Shown here: one piece after another, positions 1 to 8,719 of the stretch | Layout of the letters: each line of letters starts with the position of its first letter | Position numbering within the stretch: the stretch's first letter is position 1 | The notes under the pieces: model-generated | The model's database searches: none | Told to the model about the DNA's origin: nothing | Seen by the model: only the letters and a program-made list of their open reading frames with translations | Made by a program: the position numbers and the translations under genes | Assembly (NCBI GenBank): GCA_017461725.1 | Contig: JAFTXG010000026.1 | Coordinates: 62,001-126,000 of the forward strand | Direction of reading: 5' to 3' | Origin: Lachnospiraceae bacterium | GTDB taxonomy: Bacteria; Bacillota; Clostridia; Lachnospirales; Lachnospiraceae | DNA length: 64,000 bases

Positions 1-1280
1 CGCCCCGACAGTGCCGCGTTCATCTCCTTCACCAGACCGCGCACATCGCCGCCGCGCTTTCCGATGGTGTATCGATAACCCGCACCATCCCTGCCGGAAA
101 AGACAAAACACTCGCCCGGACAGGCATCCATGACCTTGTCCGCCAGGTGCCGCAGATCATCCATGGACAGATCGTCCTCGAAAATGACCGCATTTCGCTG
201 TCCCTCATACCGCTTCGCCACCTCGGCATAATACCGGTATTTCCAGCCGGTCAGCTCCTGCTTCAGCTGATTAAGCTCGCCACAGACTCTCTCCACCGCT
301 GCCGCCGTCTCCTCCGGCTTCGCGGAAAGTGCCACCGAGATCCGGCGGTTCTGCTCCTGCACTGTTCGGCAATCATTTTCCGCACGCTCACCGCAGCACA
401 GCCACACTCTCACGCCGGACTTCCACTTCTGCATGGCCGTGATTTTGATCAGACCGATCTCACCGGTGCTGCTGACGTGAGTTCCGCAGCAGGCGCAGAT
501 ATCCGCGCCGGGAATGGTCACGATCCGCACCTCCCCGGTCAGCTCCTTTTTGCTGCGGTAAGGGATATGCTCCAGCTCATACTCGGTTGGGTAATCAATC
601 TCGATAGACCGATTTTCCCGCACCAGACGGTTGGCCGCCGCCTCAATCTCCATCAATTCCTGCCAGGTCAGATCGCCGCTCAGGTCGATGGTCATATTTT
701 CCATAGACAGATGAAAGCCCACATTATCGTAGCCGAACCGCTCATGGATCAGTCCGCTGACCATGTGCTCGCCGGAATGCTGCTGCATCAGGTCCAGACG
801 GCGATCCCAGTTGATCTCGCCGTGGACAGGAATCGAAGCTCCGTGCTTACGGCTCCAGCCTCCCAGTCCGCCATCATTTTCTCCGCAGGCATCCGCTCTC
901 ACCTGCTCACACAGTCTCCACCACCAGGCCGTTTTTCCCGCTTCAAGTGTTTTGTCTCCACGCTCTTTATCTCCGGACGCTCTGTCTCCGCGCCATCCTT
1001 CGTCCTCCTCAGACACCGGTTCCACCCGGTGCCAGATGACATCGCCCAGTTCCTGAACATCCACCACATTCATGCGATGGGCCTTCAGAGGGCTGCTGTA
1101 GGAAATCCGTTCATTCCAGGTGAGGGTTCCGGTATCACAGGGCTGACCGCCGCCCTCCGGGTAAAAGGCGGTAGCGTCAAGCCGAACCCATGTGCCTTCC
1201 CGGTCTTCTCTTATCTCCTCTATCAGCACATCAAACTCCCTGCAATATGCAGTTTCATAATATATTCGATCTGTTATCAT
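1..1280 (-). CDS. Alanyl-tRNA editing protein, AlaX-L type (3' end cut by window)
   Basis: Translating the minus strand from the ATG at 1280 gives an open frame that runs off the window start, about 426 codons. The N-terminal part has the AlaRS/ThrRS second-additional-domain look (a YPEGGGQPCDTG segment near residues 40-51). The editing-site metal ligands are visible as HSGEH (His168, His172) and as CACCGTH (Cys264, His268). A DHHA1-like tail (GKRGGDVRGLVKEMN) follows at the cut end. No aminoacylation core is present, so this is a free-standing trans-editing factor that hydrolyses Ser-/Gly-tRNA(Ala), not AlaRS. An AGGT-type ribosome site precedes the ATG. It lies 82 bp downstream of, and on the same strand as, the gene ending at 1363. 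Function follows from the family; the motifs are seen directly. Confidence 0.85.
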   Translation of the reverse strand, partial: MITDRIYYETAYCREFDVLIEEIREDREGTWVRLDATAFYPEGGGQPCDTGTLTWNERISYSSPLKAHRMNVVDVQELGDVIWHRVEPVSEEDEGWRGDRASGDKERGDKTLEAGKTAWWWRLCEQVRADACGENDGGLGGWSRKHGASIPVHGEINWDRRLDLMQQHSGEHMVSGLIHERFGYDNVGFHLSMENMTIDLSGDLTWQELMEIEAAANRLVRENRSIEIDYPTEYELEHIPYRSKKELTGEVRIVTIPGADICACCGTHVSSTGEIGLIKITAMQKWKSGVRVWLCCGERAENDCRTVQEQNRRISVALSAKPEETAAAVERVCGELNQLKQELTGWKYRYYAEVAKRYEGQRNAVIFEDDLSMDDLRHLADKVMDACPGECFVFSGRDGAGYRYTIGKRGGDVRGLVKEMNAALSG

Positions 1281-1362
1281 CTGATATTACCTGTTTATAT
1301 TTATTGTTTTAATTTATTGTTTTTACTTATCTTTATCTGTATCTCCGGTCTGCATGTTTGAT

Positions 1363-1971
1363 TTATTCTGCAGACCCGGTTTGAGCTGCCTTTTTGACTG
1401 ACCGTATATATTCGATCAGATCGCTGACTCTGCTGCCGGTATGAGCGTCTCTGGTCTCCTCTGATTTCACGGACAGTACATAATCATCCTCCGTCACATA
1501 AAATATCATATCACTGCCGATATTGATTTCTCCCCTCTTTTCGTCATACATACCTCCGATGACAAATCGAGATCCGATCTCCATCTCAGGCATCTCGATG
1601 TCAAACCCACTGTTATAGGAGATTTCTATGGTATCTGACGAAGCATTTCCAAATATATCCTCCACAATTTTAATCTCATATGTGGTGAACATCGTCGTCG
1701 GTGTGATCCCTCTGTCATAAGCGTCCGGCCCACTCACCACTTCCGCCACCACATAACGGTCGCAACGTGCGATATCCTCCTCGAAGACAGGGAATCGCTC
1801 CCGGCAATATAAAGGGTTCTCCCGATCATTGACCGGATACTGTTCCCGCAGCACAGCGATCTCCTCCTGTGATAATCTTGCTCCCCGGGCAGATCTCGCA
1901 TAGACCAAGGCAGCAACACCAGTCACTACAACAACTATGACTGCAATAATCAACATTAACTTCTTTTTCAT
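1363..1971 (-). CDS. Exported or membrane-anchored protein of unknown function
   Basis: About 202 residues. Residues 1-26 form a lysine-rich start (MKKK) followed by a strongly hydrophobic segment, so the protein is either secreted or held by one N-terminal membrane segment. No lipobox cysteine is visible. The rest is soluble, acidic and likely beta-rich, with no motif I recognise. The ATG at 1971 was preferred because GGGGG precedes it; a GTG at 1986 is an in-frame alternative. It is followed on the same strand by the tRNA-editing gene, so the two may share a transcript, though I see no functional link. Confidence 0.65.
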   Translation of the reverse strand: MKKKLMLIIAVIVVVVTGVAALVYARSARGARLSQEEIAVLREQYPVNDRENPLYCRERFPVFEEDIARCDRYVVAEVVSGPDAYDRGITPTTMFTTYEIKIVEDIFGNASSDTIEISYNSGFDIEMPEMEIGSRFVIGGMYDEKRGEINIGSDMIFYVTEDDYVLSVKSEETRDAHTGSRVSDLIEYIRSVKKAAQTGSAE

Positions 1972-2090
1972 CCCTGTTTCCCCCACGTTTTATCTCTTTT
2001 CAAACCGCTCACCATGCATAATCATCATGCACTGATCGCATTCTCTTTTCCGCTCACATCAATTCTTCTGTGGCATCTGTTTCTTTTTCG

Positions 2091-2119
2091 ATTGTATACG
2101 ATTTTTCCGTTTTCGTCAA
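2091..2119 (-). promoter_or_regulatory. Sigma-A type promoter for the 1971-1363 gene
   Basis: On the minus strand TTGACG and TACAAT are separated by 17 bp, pointing at the exported-protein gene about 120 bp downstream. The rest of the 1987-2347 gap (361 bp) holds no gene I can support; a weak GC hairpin near 2316-2332 could end the degV transcript, but it has no T-run. Confidence 0.55.
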
Positions 2120-2347
2120 TCATCCCCTGCTAAACAAAGATACTCAGATAAGCAAATATATTGCCGACAGGCAAAAGGACCCTATGCATCCCTCAAAAAT
2201 CAAAAGCGGCGAATCAATCAGCCTTCCGCCGATCAACTTCGCCGCAATCCTGCCTATCTTGCTTTGTTCCTTTTCGTACTCATTTTTCACATCTTCCATT
2301 TCGGGGCACTGGCCCCCGATTTACCGGCACTCTCTGCCCGGCTCCGA

Positions 2348-3217
2348 TCACTTCGCCTCGCCCAGGAACAACAGTCCCAGTGCTCCGGGGCCGGAGTGAG
2401 CTCCGATGCTGGGGCCTACGGGCTGAATGATCATCTTCACATCGCCCAGCTCTGCTTTCACCATATCGGCCAGCTTCATCGCCTCGTCCTCGCAGTCACC
2501 GTGAACGATGCCCACGAAGATCTGTTTATCTCTCCACCCACCGATGCGGGCCTTCATATTTTCCACCAGCTTCTTGATGGACTGCTGACGGCCTCTCACC
2601 TTGTCAAGGGCAACCAGCTTTCCCTCGTCATTTACATAGAGGATAGGCTTGATGTTTACAATAGTGCCCAGCACCGCGGTAGTCTTGGACAGTCTGCCGC
2701 CGCGATACAGATGATTCAGGTCATCCACAGTAAACTGAACACAGAGATGGGGGATCAGCGCGGTCAGCTCCTCAGCGGTCTCCTCGATAGTCTTCCCTGC
2801 TGCCTTTAACTCCAGCGCCTTTGCGATCATAATGCCCTCACCCAGCGATACACTCAGGGTGTCCACCACGATGATCTTCATCTCGGGATGCTCTTCCATC
2901 ACCTGCTTAGCCACCATCTGCACATTGCCGCAGCCGCCGCTAAGTGCACCGGAAAAGCTGACATGAAGCACATCCTTTCCCTCGTTCGCATACGCGGTGA
3001 ACATCTCCTCGATCACTGCGGGGTTGCTGGCCATGGTGCCGACCTTCTTCGCCTCGCGCATCGCCTGATAAAACTCCTTGATGGTCAGCTCACGGCCGCC
3101 GCCGTAAACCTCCTCCTCCACCATATAATAATGGGGAATGACCCCGATCTGATTCTCCTTCAGAAAGCTTTCGGGCAAATCGGTATTTGTCTCAGTGGTG
3201 ATCACAAACTCTCTCAT
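2348..3217 (-). CDS. DegV family fatty-acid-binding protein
   Basis: 289 residues, the usual DegV length. The N-terminus has the typical TTETNTDLPES start of the first lobe. The SFSGALSGG segment near residues 88-96 corresponds to the lipid-carboxylate-binding loop. A LYRGGRLSKT segment follows (near 165-177), and HSGPGALG near the C-terminus is the second conserved binding stretch. Family members bind a single fatty acid, and some (FakB) present it to the kinase FakA for phosphorylation. No fakA is nearby, so the FakB role is inferred. The gene is divergent from ilvA. Confidence 0.9.
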   Translation of the reverse strand: MREFVITTETNTDLPESFLKENQIGVIPHYYMVEEEVYGGGRELTIKEFYQAMREAKKVGTMASNPAVIEEMFTAYANEGKDVLHVSFSGALSGGCGNVQMVAKQVMEEHPEMKIIVVDTLSVSLGEGIMIAKALELKAAGKTIEETAEELTALIPHLCVQFTVDDLNHLYRGGRLSKTTAVLGTIVNIKPILYVNDEGKLVALDKVRGRQQSIKKLVENMKARIGGWRDKQIFVGIVHGDCEDEAMKLADMVKAELGDVKMIIQPVGPSIGAHSGPGALGLLFLGEAK

Positions 3218-3420
3218 CGTTCTCTCCGTTCCGCAGCCTGTTCTTCGCTGCTTATATCACTAAAAATAATATCCGTTTCTATAATTACTTCTTGTTCGTA
3301 GGATACATTGAAAATGTGAACAAATTGTGTACAGCAGTTTAAGAACTTTAAATTTTTTAAGTATCTTACCGACAGCGGACAAATACAGGCGGATTGCTTC
3401 CAATTCTTCCCGCCGGACAA

Positions 3421-3448
3421 TTGACATTCGGCGATTTTTCTTTATAAT
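3421..3448 (+). promoter_or_regulatory. Promoter of the threonine ammonia-lyase gene
   Basis: TTGACA and TATAAT are separated by 16 bp on the plus strand, 52 bp before the chosen ilvA start. Both hexamers match the sigma-A consensus exactly. No T-box or obvious riboswitch lies between promoter and start, so any control by branched-chain amino acids would be at the promoter or through the ACT domain of the enzyme. Confidence 0.7.
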
Positions 3449-3500
3449 AAAACGTAATCGAAAACAGAGGTCTTTTTACAGAAAGGATATGCGGTTTACT

Positions 3501-4706
3501 ATGGTTACATTAGACAAAATTTATCACGCAGCATTTGTATTGAAGGGCATCGCCCGCAAGACCGACCTGATCGAGGCTCCTCTTTTAAGCCCCGACACCC
3601 ATATTTATCTCAAAACCGAGAACCTTCAGGTCACCGGAAGCTTCAAGGTCAGAGGTGCTTACTATAAAATCAGTCAGCTCTCCGCTGAAGAAAAGAAACG
3701 CGGGATCATCGCCTGCTCAGCGGGAAATCACGCTCAGGGCGTGGCTCTGGCAGCCACCCGACACGGCATCAAAAGCACGGTGTGCATGCCCGACGGCGCG
3801 CCCATCAGCAAGGTGGAGAGCACCAAGCGTCTCGGCGCTGACGTCTGTCTGGTAAAGGGTACATATGACGACGCTCACGACCGCGCAGTGGAACTTCAGC
3901 AGGAGACCGGAGCCACCTTCATCCACCCCTACGACGACGATGAGGTCATCGCGGGACAGGGTACTATCGGCCTGGAGATCCTGGACCAGCTCGCTGATGT
4001 GGACGCGGTCATCGTTCCCATCGGCGGCGGCGGGCTGATCTCCGGCGTTTCCTTCGCCATCAAGAGTCTGAATCCGGACGTGAAGGTTTACGGCGTACAG
4101 GCCGCCGGCGCACCCAGCATGTTCAATTCCGTTCAGCACCACGCGCTGGAAACCCTTTCCGGTGTTTCCACCTTTGCCGACGGTATTGCCGTAAAGACCC
4201 CGGGAAATACTACCTTTGATATGGTGGAAAAATACGTGGACGCTGTGGTCACCGTCAGCGAGGACGAGATCGCTGCCGCCATTCTGGCACTGATGGAAAA
4301 ACAGAAAATGATCTCCGAGGGCGCAGGCGCTGTGTCCGTCGCCGCAGCCATGTTCCACAAGCTGCCCATTGAGGGCAAAAAAGTGGTGTGCCTGATCTCC
4401 GGCGGAAACATCGACGTAAATATTCTCTCCCGCGTCATCACCAGAGGTCTGGTCATGAGCGGACGAAACACCAATCTGATGATTGCTCTGGAAGATAAGC
4501 CCGGACAGCTCCAGCAGGTCAGCGAGATCATCGCCTCCTGCGGCGGAAATGTAGTCAGCGTGTACCATGACCGCGGCGATACCAATATGTCCATCTCCAG
4601 CTGTTTCCTGAAGCTGGGCCTGGAGACCAGAGATCACCTGCAGATCATGGAGATCAAGCAGGCATTGACCAACGCCGGATTTAAACTGGTATCCGAACGG
4701 GTGTGA
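3501..4706 (+). CDS. ilvA: Threonine ammonia-lyase with C-terminal ACT domain
   Basis: A pyridoxal-phosphate enzyme that deaminates threonine to 2-oxobutanoate, the first step toward isoleucine. The chosen product is 401 residues. The PLP lysine is Lys49 in TGSFKVRG, the phosphate-binding glycine loop is PIGGGGLISG, and SAGNHAQG is the substrate loop. Residues 325-401 form one ACT domain (LEDKPGQLQQVSEI onward), so this is the short form with a single ACT domain. An upstream in-frame ATG at 3489 sits only 2 nt from the AAAGG site, so 3501 is preferred. Threonine lyases release reactive enamines that RidA clears; a ridA gene lies 2.6 kb away. The other ilv genes are about 55 kb to the right. 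Confidence 0.93.
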   Translation: MVTLDKIYHAAFVLKGIARKTDLIEAPLLSPDTHIYLKTENLQVTGSFKVRGAYYKISQLSAEEKKRGIIACSAGNHAQGVALAATRHGIKSTVCMPDGAPISKVESTKRLGADVCLVKGTYDDAHDRAVELQQETGATFIHPYDDDEVIAGQGTIGLEILDQLADVDAVIVPIGGGGLISGVSFAIKSLNPDVKVYGVQAAGAPSMFNSVQHHALETLSGVSTFADGIAVKTPGNTTFDMVEKYVDAVVTVSEDEIAAAILALMEKQKMISEGAGAVSVAAAMFHKLPIEGKKVVCLISGGNIDVNILSRVITRGLVMSGRNTNLMIALEDKPGQLQQVSEIIASCGGNVVSVYHDRGDTNMSISSCFLKLGLETRDHLQIMEIKQALTNAGFKLVSERV

Positions 4707-4857
4707 TCGATTTCCATCCGACAACCGACTTCAGCCGATTGCTGCAAATGCTATCCTGATTTTCAACCTGTCCTCCGTATAGTTTTGCAACATTTGCATA
4801 TACTATTCACGAACTGTACGAATCAAAGTACAAATCTGTATATACGGAGGACTCGAT

Positions 4858-5058
4858 ATGTCTTTAATTCACAAACTCGCCCTGACATTGCTGATCGTCG
4901 GCGGTATCAACTGGGGACTGGTGGGTATTTTCCAGTTCGACCTGGTTGCGTGGCTGTTTGGCGGTGTTGATTCTATCGTCAGCCGCATCATCTACACACT
5001 GGTGGGAGTGTCCGCACTCTGGTGCACCATGCTGTTGTTCAAGGACTGGGACGAGTGA
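4858..5058 (+). CDS. DUF378 family small membrane protein
   Basis: 66 residues with two hydrophobic helices (about residues 7-28 and 40-60) joined by a short loop. The INWGLVG segment and the following GG-D-S-I-V-R-IIY-VG pattern are typical of DUF378. Function of the family is unknown. A CGGAGG site lies 6 nt before the ATG. It has its own terminator, so it is likely monocistronic. An A/T-rich stretch at 4780-4830 could carry its promoter but no convincing hexamer pair is seen. Confidence 0.85.
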   Translation: MSLIHKLALTLLIVGGINWGLVGIFQFDLVAWLFGGVDSIVSRIIYTLVGVSALWCTMLLFKDWDE

Positions 5059-5100
5059 TCCCATCAGGGACGCATACTGGATCCTGCTGACAAAAGGAAT

Positions 5101-5149
5101 AAAAGGTATCCTTCCGGTTTTGATCATCGAGAGGATACCTTTTTCTTTC
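5101..5149 (+). terminator. Rho-independent terminator after the DUF378 gene
   Basis: An 11-bp stem (AAAAGGTATCC pairing with GGATACCTTTT) followed by a T-rich tract reading plus strand. Confidence 0.75.
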
Positions 5150-5205
5150 TTATCTTATCTTATCTTTTCCTGTCATTCAACTCTGCTTTTCGGGCACTCC
5201 TGCGA

Positions 5206-6294
5206 TCACTCGAACATCCCGGCGATCTCTTTCATCCGCTCGCGGATCGGCAGATGCTGAGGACAGACCTTCTCGCACTTGCCGCAGGCAATACAGTCAG
5301 ATGCCTTTCCTGCCTCCCTGGTCCGCGCCTCGTAAGATTTCTTTCCGTCCCAGTCCTGATAGCGCTTCTGGGTATTGTAGCAGGAGAACAGTCCTGGGAT
5401 CGGGATCTGCTTGGGGCAGCCCTCCACACAATAGCGGCATGCGGTGCAGGCAATATTATCCTGACTCTTCAGGATCTCGCGCACCTTGGCCACTGCATCA
5501 AACTCGGCCTCACTGAGGGGAGCAAACTCCTTCATATAGCTGAGATTATCCTCCATCTGCTCAGTGTTGCTCATGCCGCTGAGCACCATGAACACCTGAG
5601 GGAAGGATGCCGCATAGCGGATCGCATAGCTTGCATAACTTCCGCCGCCCAGCGCATCCAGCACTGCCTTGCCCTCGTCGGGAAGATTGATCAGCAGACC
5701 ACCCTTCACCGGCTCCATAATAATCACCGGCTTATTATACTTCTCGCATACCTGATAACAACCCCAACTCTCCACCTTGGGATCGTCGTAATCCACATAG
5801 TTAAACTGAATCTGAACCACATCCAGCTCCGGATGTTCGCTCAGAACCTGGTCCAGAAACTCGGGGGTATCGTGGAAGGACATACCGATCTTTTTCACCT
5901 TGCCCTCGTTTTTCAGCTCCTGAATGATCTCAAAGGCACGGCAACGCATATATTTGTCGTAATTCTCGCTGGTCACACAGTGGATCAGATAATAATCAAA
6001 ATACTCCACACCGCAAGCCTCCAGCTGGCTCTCAAAGAAAGGACGAATGTCCTCCTCCTTCTCGAAATAGGGGTGGGTCAGCTTGTCCGTCAGTATGTAG
6101 CTCTCTCTGGGATAACGCTTTGCCAAACATTCCCGGATCGCGATCTCACTCTTTCCGCCGATATAGCCGTGGGCAGTGTCAAAATAAGTAAATCCCTCCG
6201 CCAGGAAGCGGTCGATCATCTCGCAAAACTGGGGGTAGTCCACCTCACCGTCGATCAGGGGCAGACGCATACAGCCAAAGCCAAAGTTTTTCAT
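5206..6294 (-). CDS. Aldo/keto reductase with C-terminal 4Fe-4S ferredoxin domain
   Basis: 362 residues. The N-terminal aldo/keto reductase barrel begins with the FGFGCMRLPL motif and carries the catalytic-type segments FDTAHGY (Asp, Tyr) and TDKLTHPY (Lys). The C-terminal 100 residues hold two cysteine groups, CTACRYCVEGCPKQ and CIACGKCEKVCPQ, which are 4Fe-4S binding motifs. This architecture is common in anaerobic Clostridia and suggests a ferredoxin-linked oxidoreductase, substrate unknown. GGAGG precedes the ATG. It lies 73 bp after coaW on the same strand and is probably the last gene of a ridA-coaW-AKR operon. Confidence 0.9.
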   Translation of the reverse strand: MKNFGFGCMRLPLIDGEVDYPQFCEMIDRFLAEGFTYFDTAHGYIGGKSEIAIRECLAKRYPRESYILTDKLTHPYFEKEEDIRPFFESQLEACGVEYFDYYLIHCVTSENYDKYMRCRAFEIIQELKNEGKVKKIGMSFHDTPEFLDQVLSEHPELDVVQIQFNYVDYDDPKVESWGCYQVCEKYNKPVIIMEPVKGGLLINLPDEGKAVLDALGGGSYASYAIRYAASFPQVFMVLSGMSNTEQMEDNLSYMKEFAPLSEAEFDAVAKVREILKSQDNIACTACRYCVEGCPKQIPIPGLFSCYNTQKRYQDWDGKKSYEARTREAGKASDCIACGKCEKVCPQHLPIRERMKEIAGMFE

Positions 6295-6367
6295 GTCCTT
6301 TCCTCCACCTTTTACTATTCTTTATATTCACATTTCAGATAACCTTTCCGTTTATCTCCCGGAAACA

Positions 6368-7234
6368 TCAAGTTATTTCCAACGCCGTTATACTTCCGGC
6401 TTCATCCTGGAATTCCGAGAAATACAGCAATGCCGCACCGATGGCCGTCGCAAAGATCGCCTTTTCAGGAATAATGAACTTCACTCCATGAAGCATACCC
6501 ACACCGTCCAGATATTTCTGCGCCATAGGCAGTGCTGCCACCGAACCGGTCACCACGATCTCCTTGATCTCCGTGTTTTTGCAGGCGAAGGCCGCCAAAC
6601 TTCCCACCGTCTCGAATACCATATTGATCAATCCCAGCGCAAAGTCCTCCTTGGACGCGGTGCTCTCCACCTTGCCAAAGTTGGCCGCCGTCACGTGGGG
6701 AGGCAATGAGGGGATCTCCTCGTCGCTGATATCGCAGATCGCCAGATCCACCTGGCGCAAACTGCCCTTCTGTGCAGCCGCCACGATCGCGTCGATATGG
6801 GTCTCTCCCAAAAGCTTTGACGCCAGTCCCGTCAGAGTACCGCCGCCCACACCGCTGCCGCCGATGTGTCTGCACTCCTTCTCCGAAGCCATGACGAAAG
6901 CCGATCCGGTACCCACACTGACCACCAGCGTCTCCGAGAACCCGGTCAGTTCCAGCGCTCCCTTGCCGATGGCCTCGAACTCCTTCACCCGATAGGTAGG
7001 GATACCGTAGATATCCCCCTTCACCATGGTCGCTCCCACGCCGGTGAGCACAAAGGCCGTCACCTGGTCGAGCGTCAGATTACATTTATATAAGATATGA
7101 CCAATGGCACCGTAGAGGGAAGTGATCTGGTCGCCTGCCCGGACCTGCAGACAGTCCAGCACACGCTCCTGCTCCTCGAATGCCACAATCTTGGTGGTGG
7201 AACCACCGATGTCAACGCCTAAAATTACGTTCAT
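6368..7234 (-). CDS. coaW: Type II pantothenate kinase
   Basis: 288 residues of the ASKHA fold. The phosphate-1 loop is GVDIGGSTTK at residues 5-14, a second phosphate loop is SVGTGSAF near 108, and HIGGSGVGGGTLTGL is the signature of type II PanK. It would phosphorylate pantothenate in the first step of coenzyme A synthesis in the cytoplasm. Related ASKHA proteins such as BadF-type activators lack this GGSGVGGGT signature and carry Fe-S cysteines, which are absent here. AAGGAG precedes the ATG. It sits between ridA and the aldo/keto reductase. Confidence 0.88.
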   Translation of the reverse strand: MNVILGVDIGGSTTKIVAFEEQERVLDCLQVRAGDQITSLYGAIGHILYKCNLTLDQVTAFVLTGVGATMVKGDIYGIPTYRVKEFEAIGKGALELTGFSETLVVSVGTGSAFVMASEKECRHIGGSGVGGGTLTGLASKLLGETHIDAIVAAAQKGSLRQVDLAICDISDEEIPSLPPHVTAANFGKVESTASKEDFALGLINMVFETVGSLAAFACKNTEIKEIVVTGSVAALPMAQKYLDGVGMLHGVKFIIPEKAIFATAIGAALLYFSEFQDEAGSITALEIT

Positions 7235-7322
7235 GATGATGCTCCTTTATCTGTCATACAGTCAACCGCTTCCTGTCAGCTAACTCACCATGTCACAATA
7301 TTTCCGTTCAATCTCCGTGACC

Positions 7323-7703
7323 TTATTTCAGCCCTGCAATCACCTCAATCTCACACAGTACGCCCTTGGGCAGAGCCTTCGCTGCCACACAGGAGCGGGC
7401 GGGCTTGGACACAAACGCCTCGGCGTACACTGCGTTGAACGCCGCAAAGTCAGCCATATCCGCCAGGAAACAGGTGGTCTTGATCACACGGTCAAAGCCG
7501 ATGCCGTTGGCCTCCAGAATCGCTCCCACGTTTTTGATGCTCTGTGCTGCCTGCTCCTCGATGGTGGTGCCCACGATCTCGCCGGTCACCGGGTCCGCGG
7601 GGATCTGTCCGGATGCGAACAGGATGTCTCCGTAGATCATGCCCTGAGAGTAGGGGCCAATGGCTGCAGGTGCTTTATCCGTAGATACTTTGATGATTTC
7701 CAT
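7323..7703 (-). CDS. ridA: RidA family reactive enamine/imine deaminase
   Basis: 126 residues, full length for the YjgF/YER057c/UK114 family. GPYSQG near residues 16-21 and the C-terminal CEIEVIAGL segment fit; the Arg of KPARSCV near residue 104 is the substrate-carboxylate arginine of true RidA. It hydrolyses 2-aminoacrylate and related enamines made by PLP enzymes such as threonine and serine dehydratases, which fits the nearby ilvA. AGGAGG precedes the ATG. It is the first gene of the presumed ridA-coaW-AKR unit. Confidence 0.92.
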   Translation of the reverse strand: MEIIKVSTDKAPAAIGPYSQGMIYGDILFASGQIPADPVTGEIVGTTIEEQAAQSIKNVGAILEANGIGFDRVIKTTCFLADMADFAAFNAVYAEAFVSKPARSCVAAKALPKGVLCEIEVIAGLK

Positions 7704-7789
7704 ATGTATAGTCCTCCTGAGATTGTATTCTTTTCTGCTATACCGCTGAACCCGCTGTCCAAAAACAGCGCCTCCGGCAATCTATCTTT

Positions 7790-7818
7790 ATTTTAGTAAA
7801 AAGACCATTTATTGTCAA
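7790..7818 (-). promoter_or_regulatory. Promoter of the ridA operon
   Basis: TTGACA and TAAAAT with a 17-bp spacer on the minus strand, about 85 bp before the ridA start. It is back to back with the AIM24 promoter. Confidence 0.65.
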
Positions 7819-7906
7819 TGTATAAATCTTCTATGTCACTCTCCGGTTTCGGTGTTTCCCCCGCGAAAAGGCAATTCTTAATTTTTACCGCAGACACGTT
7901 AACAAT

Positions 7907-7935
7907 TTGACGCGCCACACCGCATATGGTATAAT
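7907..7935 (+). promoter_or_regulatory. Promoter of the AIM24 family gene
   Basis: TTGACG and TATAAT with a 17-bp spacer on the plus strand, about 100 bp before the start codon. The two opposed promoters explain most of the 7704-8038 gap. Confidence 0.7.
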
Positions 7936-8038
7936 ATCGTCAGATATTATACCCGCACCGATTCGCATCCGACCAAAGGGAGGATAACCACAAAAGCGAA
8001 CGCTCCAGAACGCTTAATATTTAAGGGAGGAAATGAGT

Positions 8039-8719
8039 ATGAAGTATACCATCAAAGGGGATTCTCTCCCCGTCGTGATCTGTGAACTGGAGTCCGGCGA
8101 GCAGATGATCACCGAGAAGGGCTCCATGAGCTGGATGTCCCCGAATATGCAGATGTCCACCAGCGGAGGCGGAAGCCTTGGCAAGGCCTTTGGCCGCATG
8201 TTCTCCGGCGAGTCCATCTTCCAGAATATTTACACCGCCAAGGGCGGCCCGGGCATGATTGCTTTCGCGTCCAGCTTCCCCGGCTCCATCCGCCCCGTGG
8301 AGATTTCCCCCGGCAATGAACTGATCGTTCAGAAGAGCGGATTTTTAGCCTCCACCAGCGGTGTTGACCTGTCCGTTTTCTTCCACAAAAAGTTCGGTGC
8401 AGGCCTGTTCGGCGGCGAAGGCTTTATCATGCAGCGTCTCTCCGGACGCGGGCTGGCTTTTATTGAAATCGACGGCACCGCCATCGAGTACGATCTGAAG
8501 CCCGGCCAGCAGCTGATCGTGGACACCGGCTATCTGGCAGCCATGTCAGCTACCTGCAAACTGGACATCCAGTCCGTTCCCGGCCTGAAAAACGCACTGT
8601 TCGGCGGCGAGGGGCTCTTTAATACAGTTGTCACCGGCCCCGGCCATGTGATCCTGCAGACCATGCCGGTCAGCAGCGTGGCAGGCGCGATCCAGCCCTT
8701 TATTGTAACCGGAAACTGA
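8039..8719 (+). CDS. AIM24/TIGR00266 family protein
   Basis: 226 residues. The pattern of glycine-rich beta segments (TEKGSMSWMS, AKGGPGMIAFASSFPGSI, FGGEGFIMQRLSGRG, GPGHVILQT) is that of the AIM24/TIGR00266 family, a double-layered beta fold related to mitochondrial AIM24 proteins. Biochemical role is unknown. An ATG at 8033 is in frame but only 2 nt from GGGAGG; 8039 has an 8-nt spacing. Its last 20 bp overlap the end of the convergent DUF4097 gene. Confidence 0.9.
   Translation: MKYTIKGDSLPVVICELESGEQMITEKGSMSWMSPNMQMSTSGGGSLGKAFGRMFSGESIFQNIYTAKGGPGMIAFASSFPGSIRPVEISPGNELIVQKSGFLASTSGVDLSVFFHKKFGAGLFGGEGFIMQRLSGRGLAFIEIDGTAIEYDLKPGQQLIVDTGYLAAMSATCKLDIQSVPGLKNALFGGEGLFNTVVTGPGHVILQTMPVSSVAGAIQPFIVTGN

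Noticed and set aside
147-1361. Plus-strand open frame of 404 codons at the left edge
   Set aside because: The minus strand codes an AlaX-type protein with both metal motifs across the same region.
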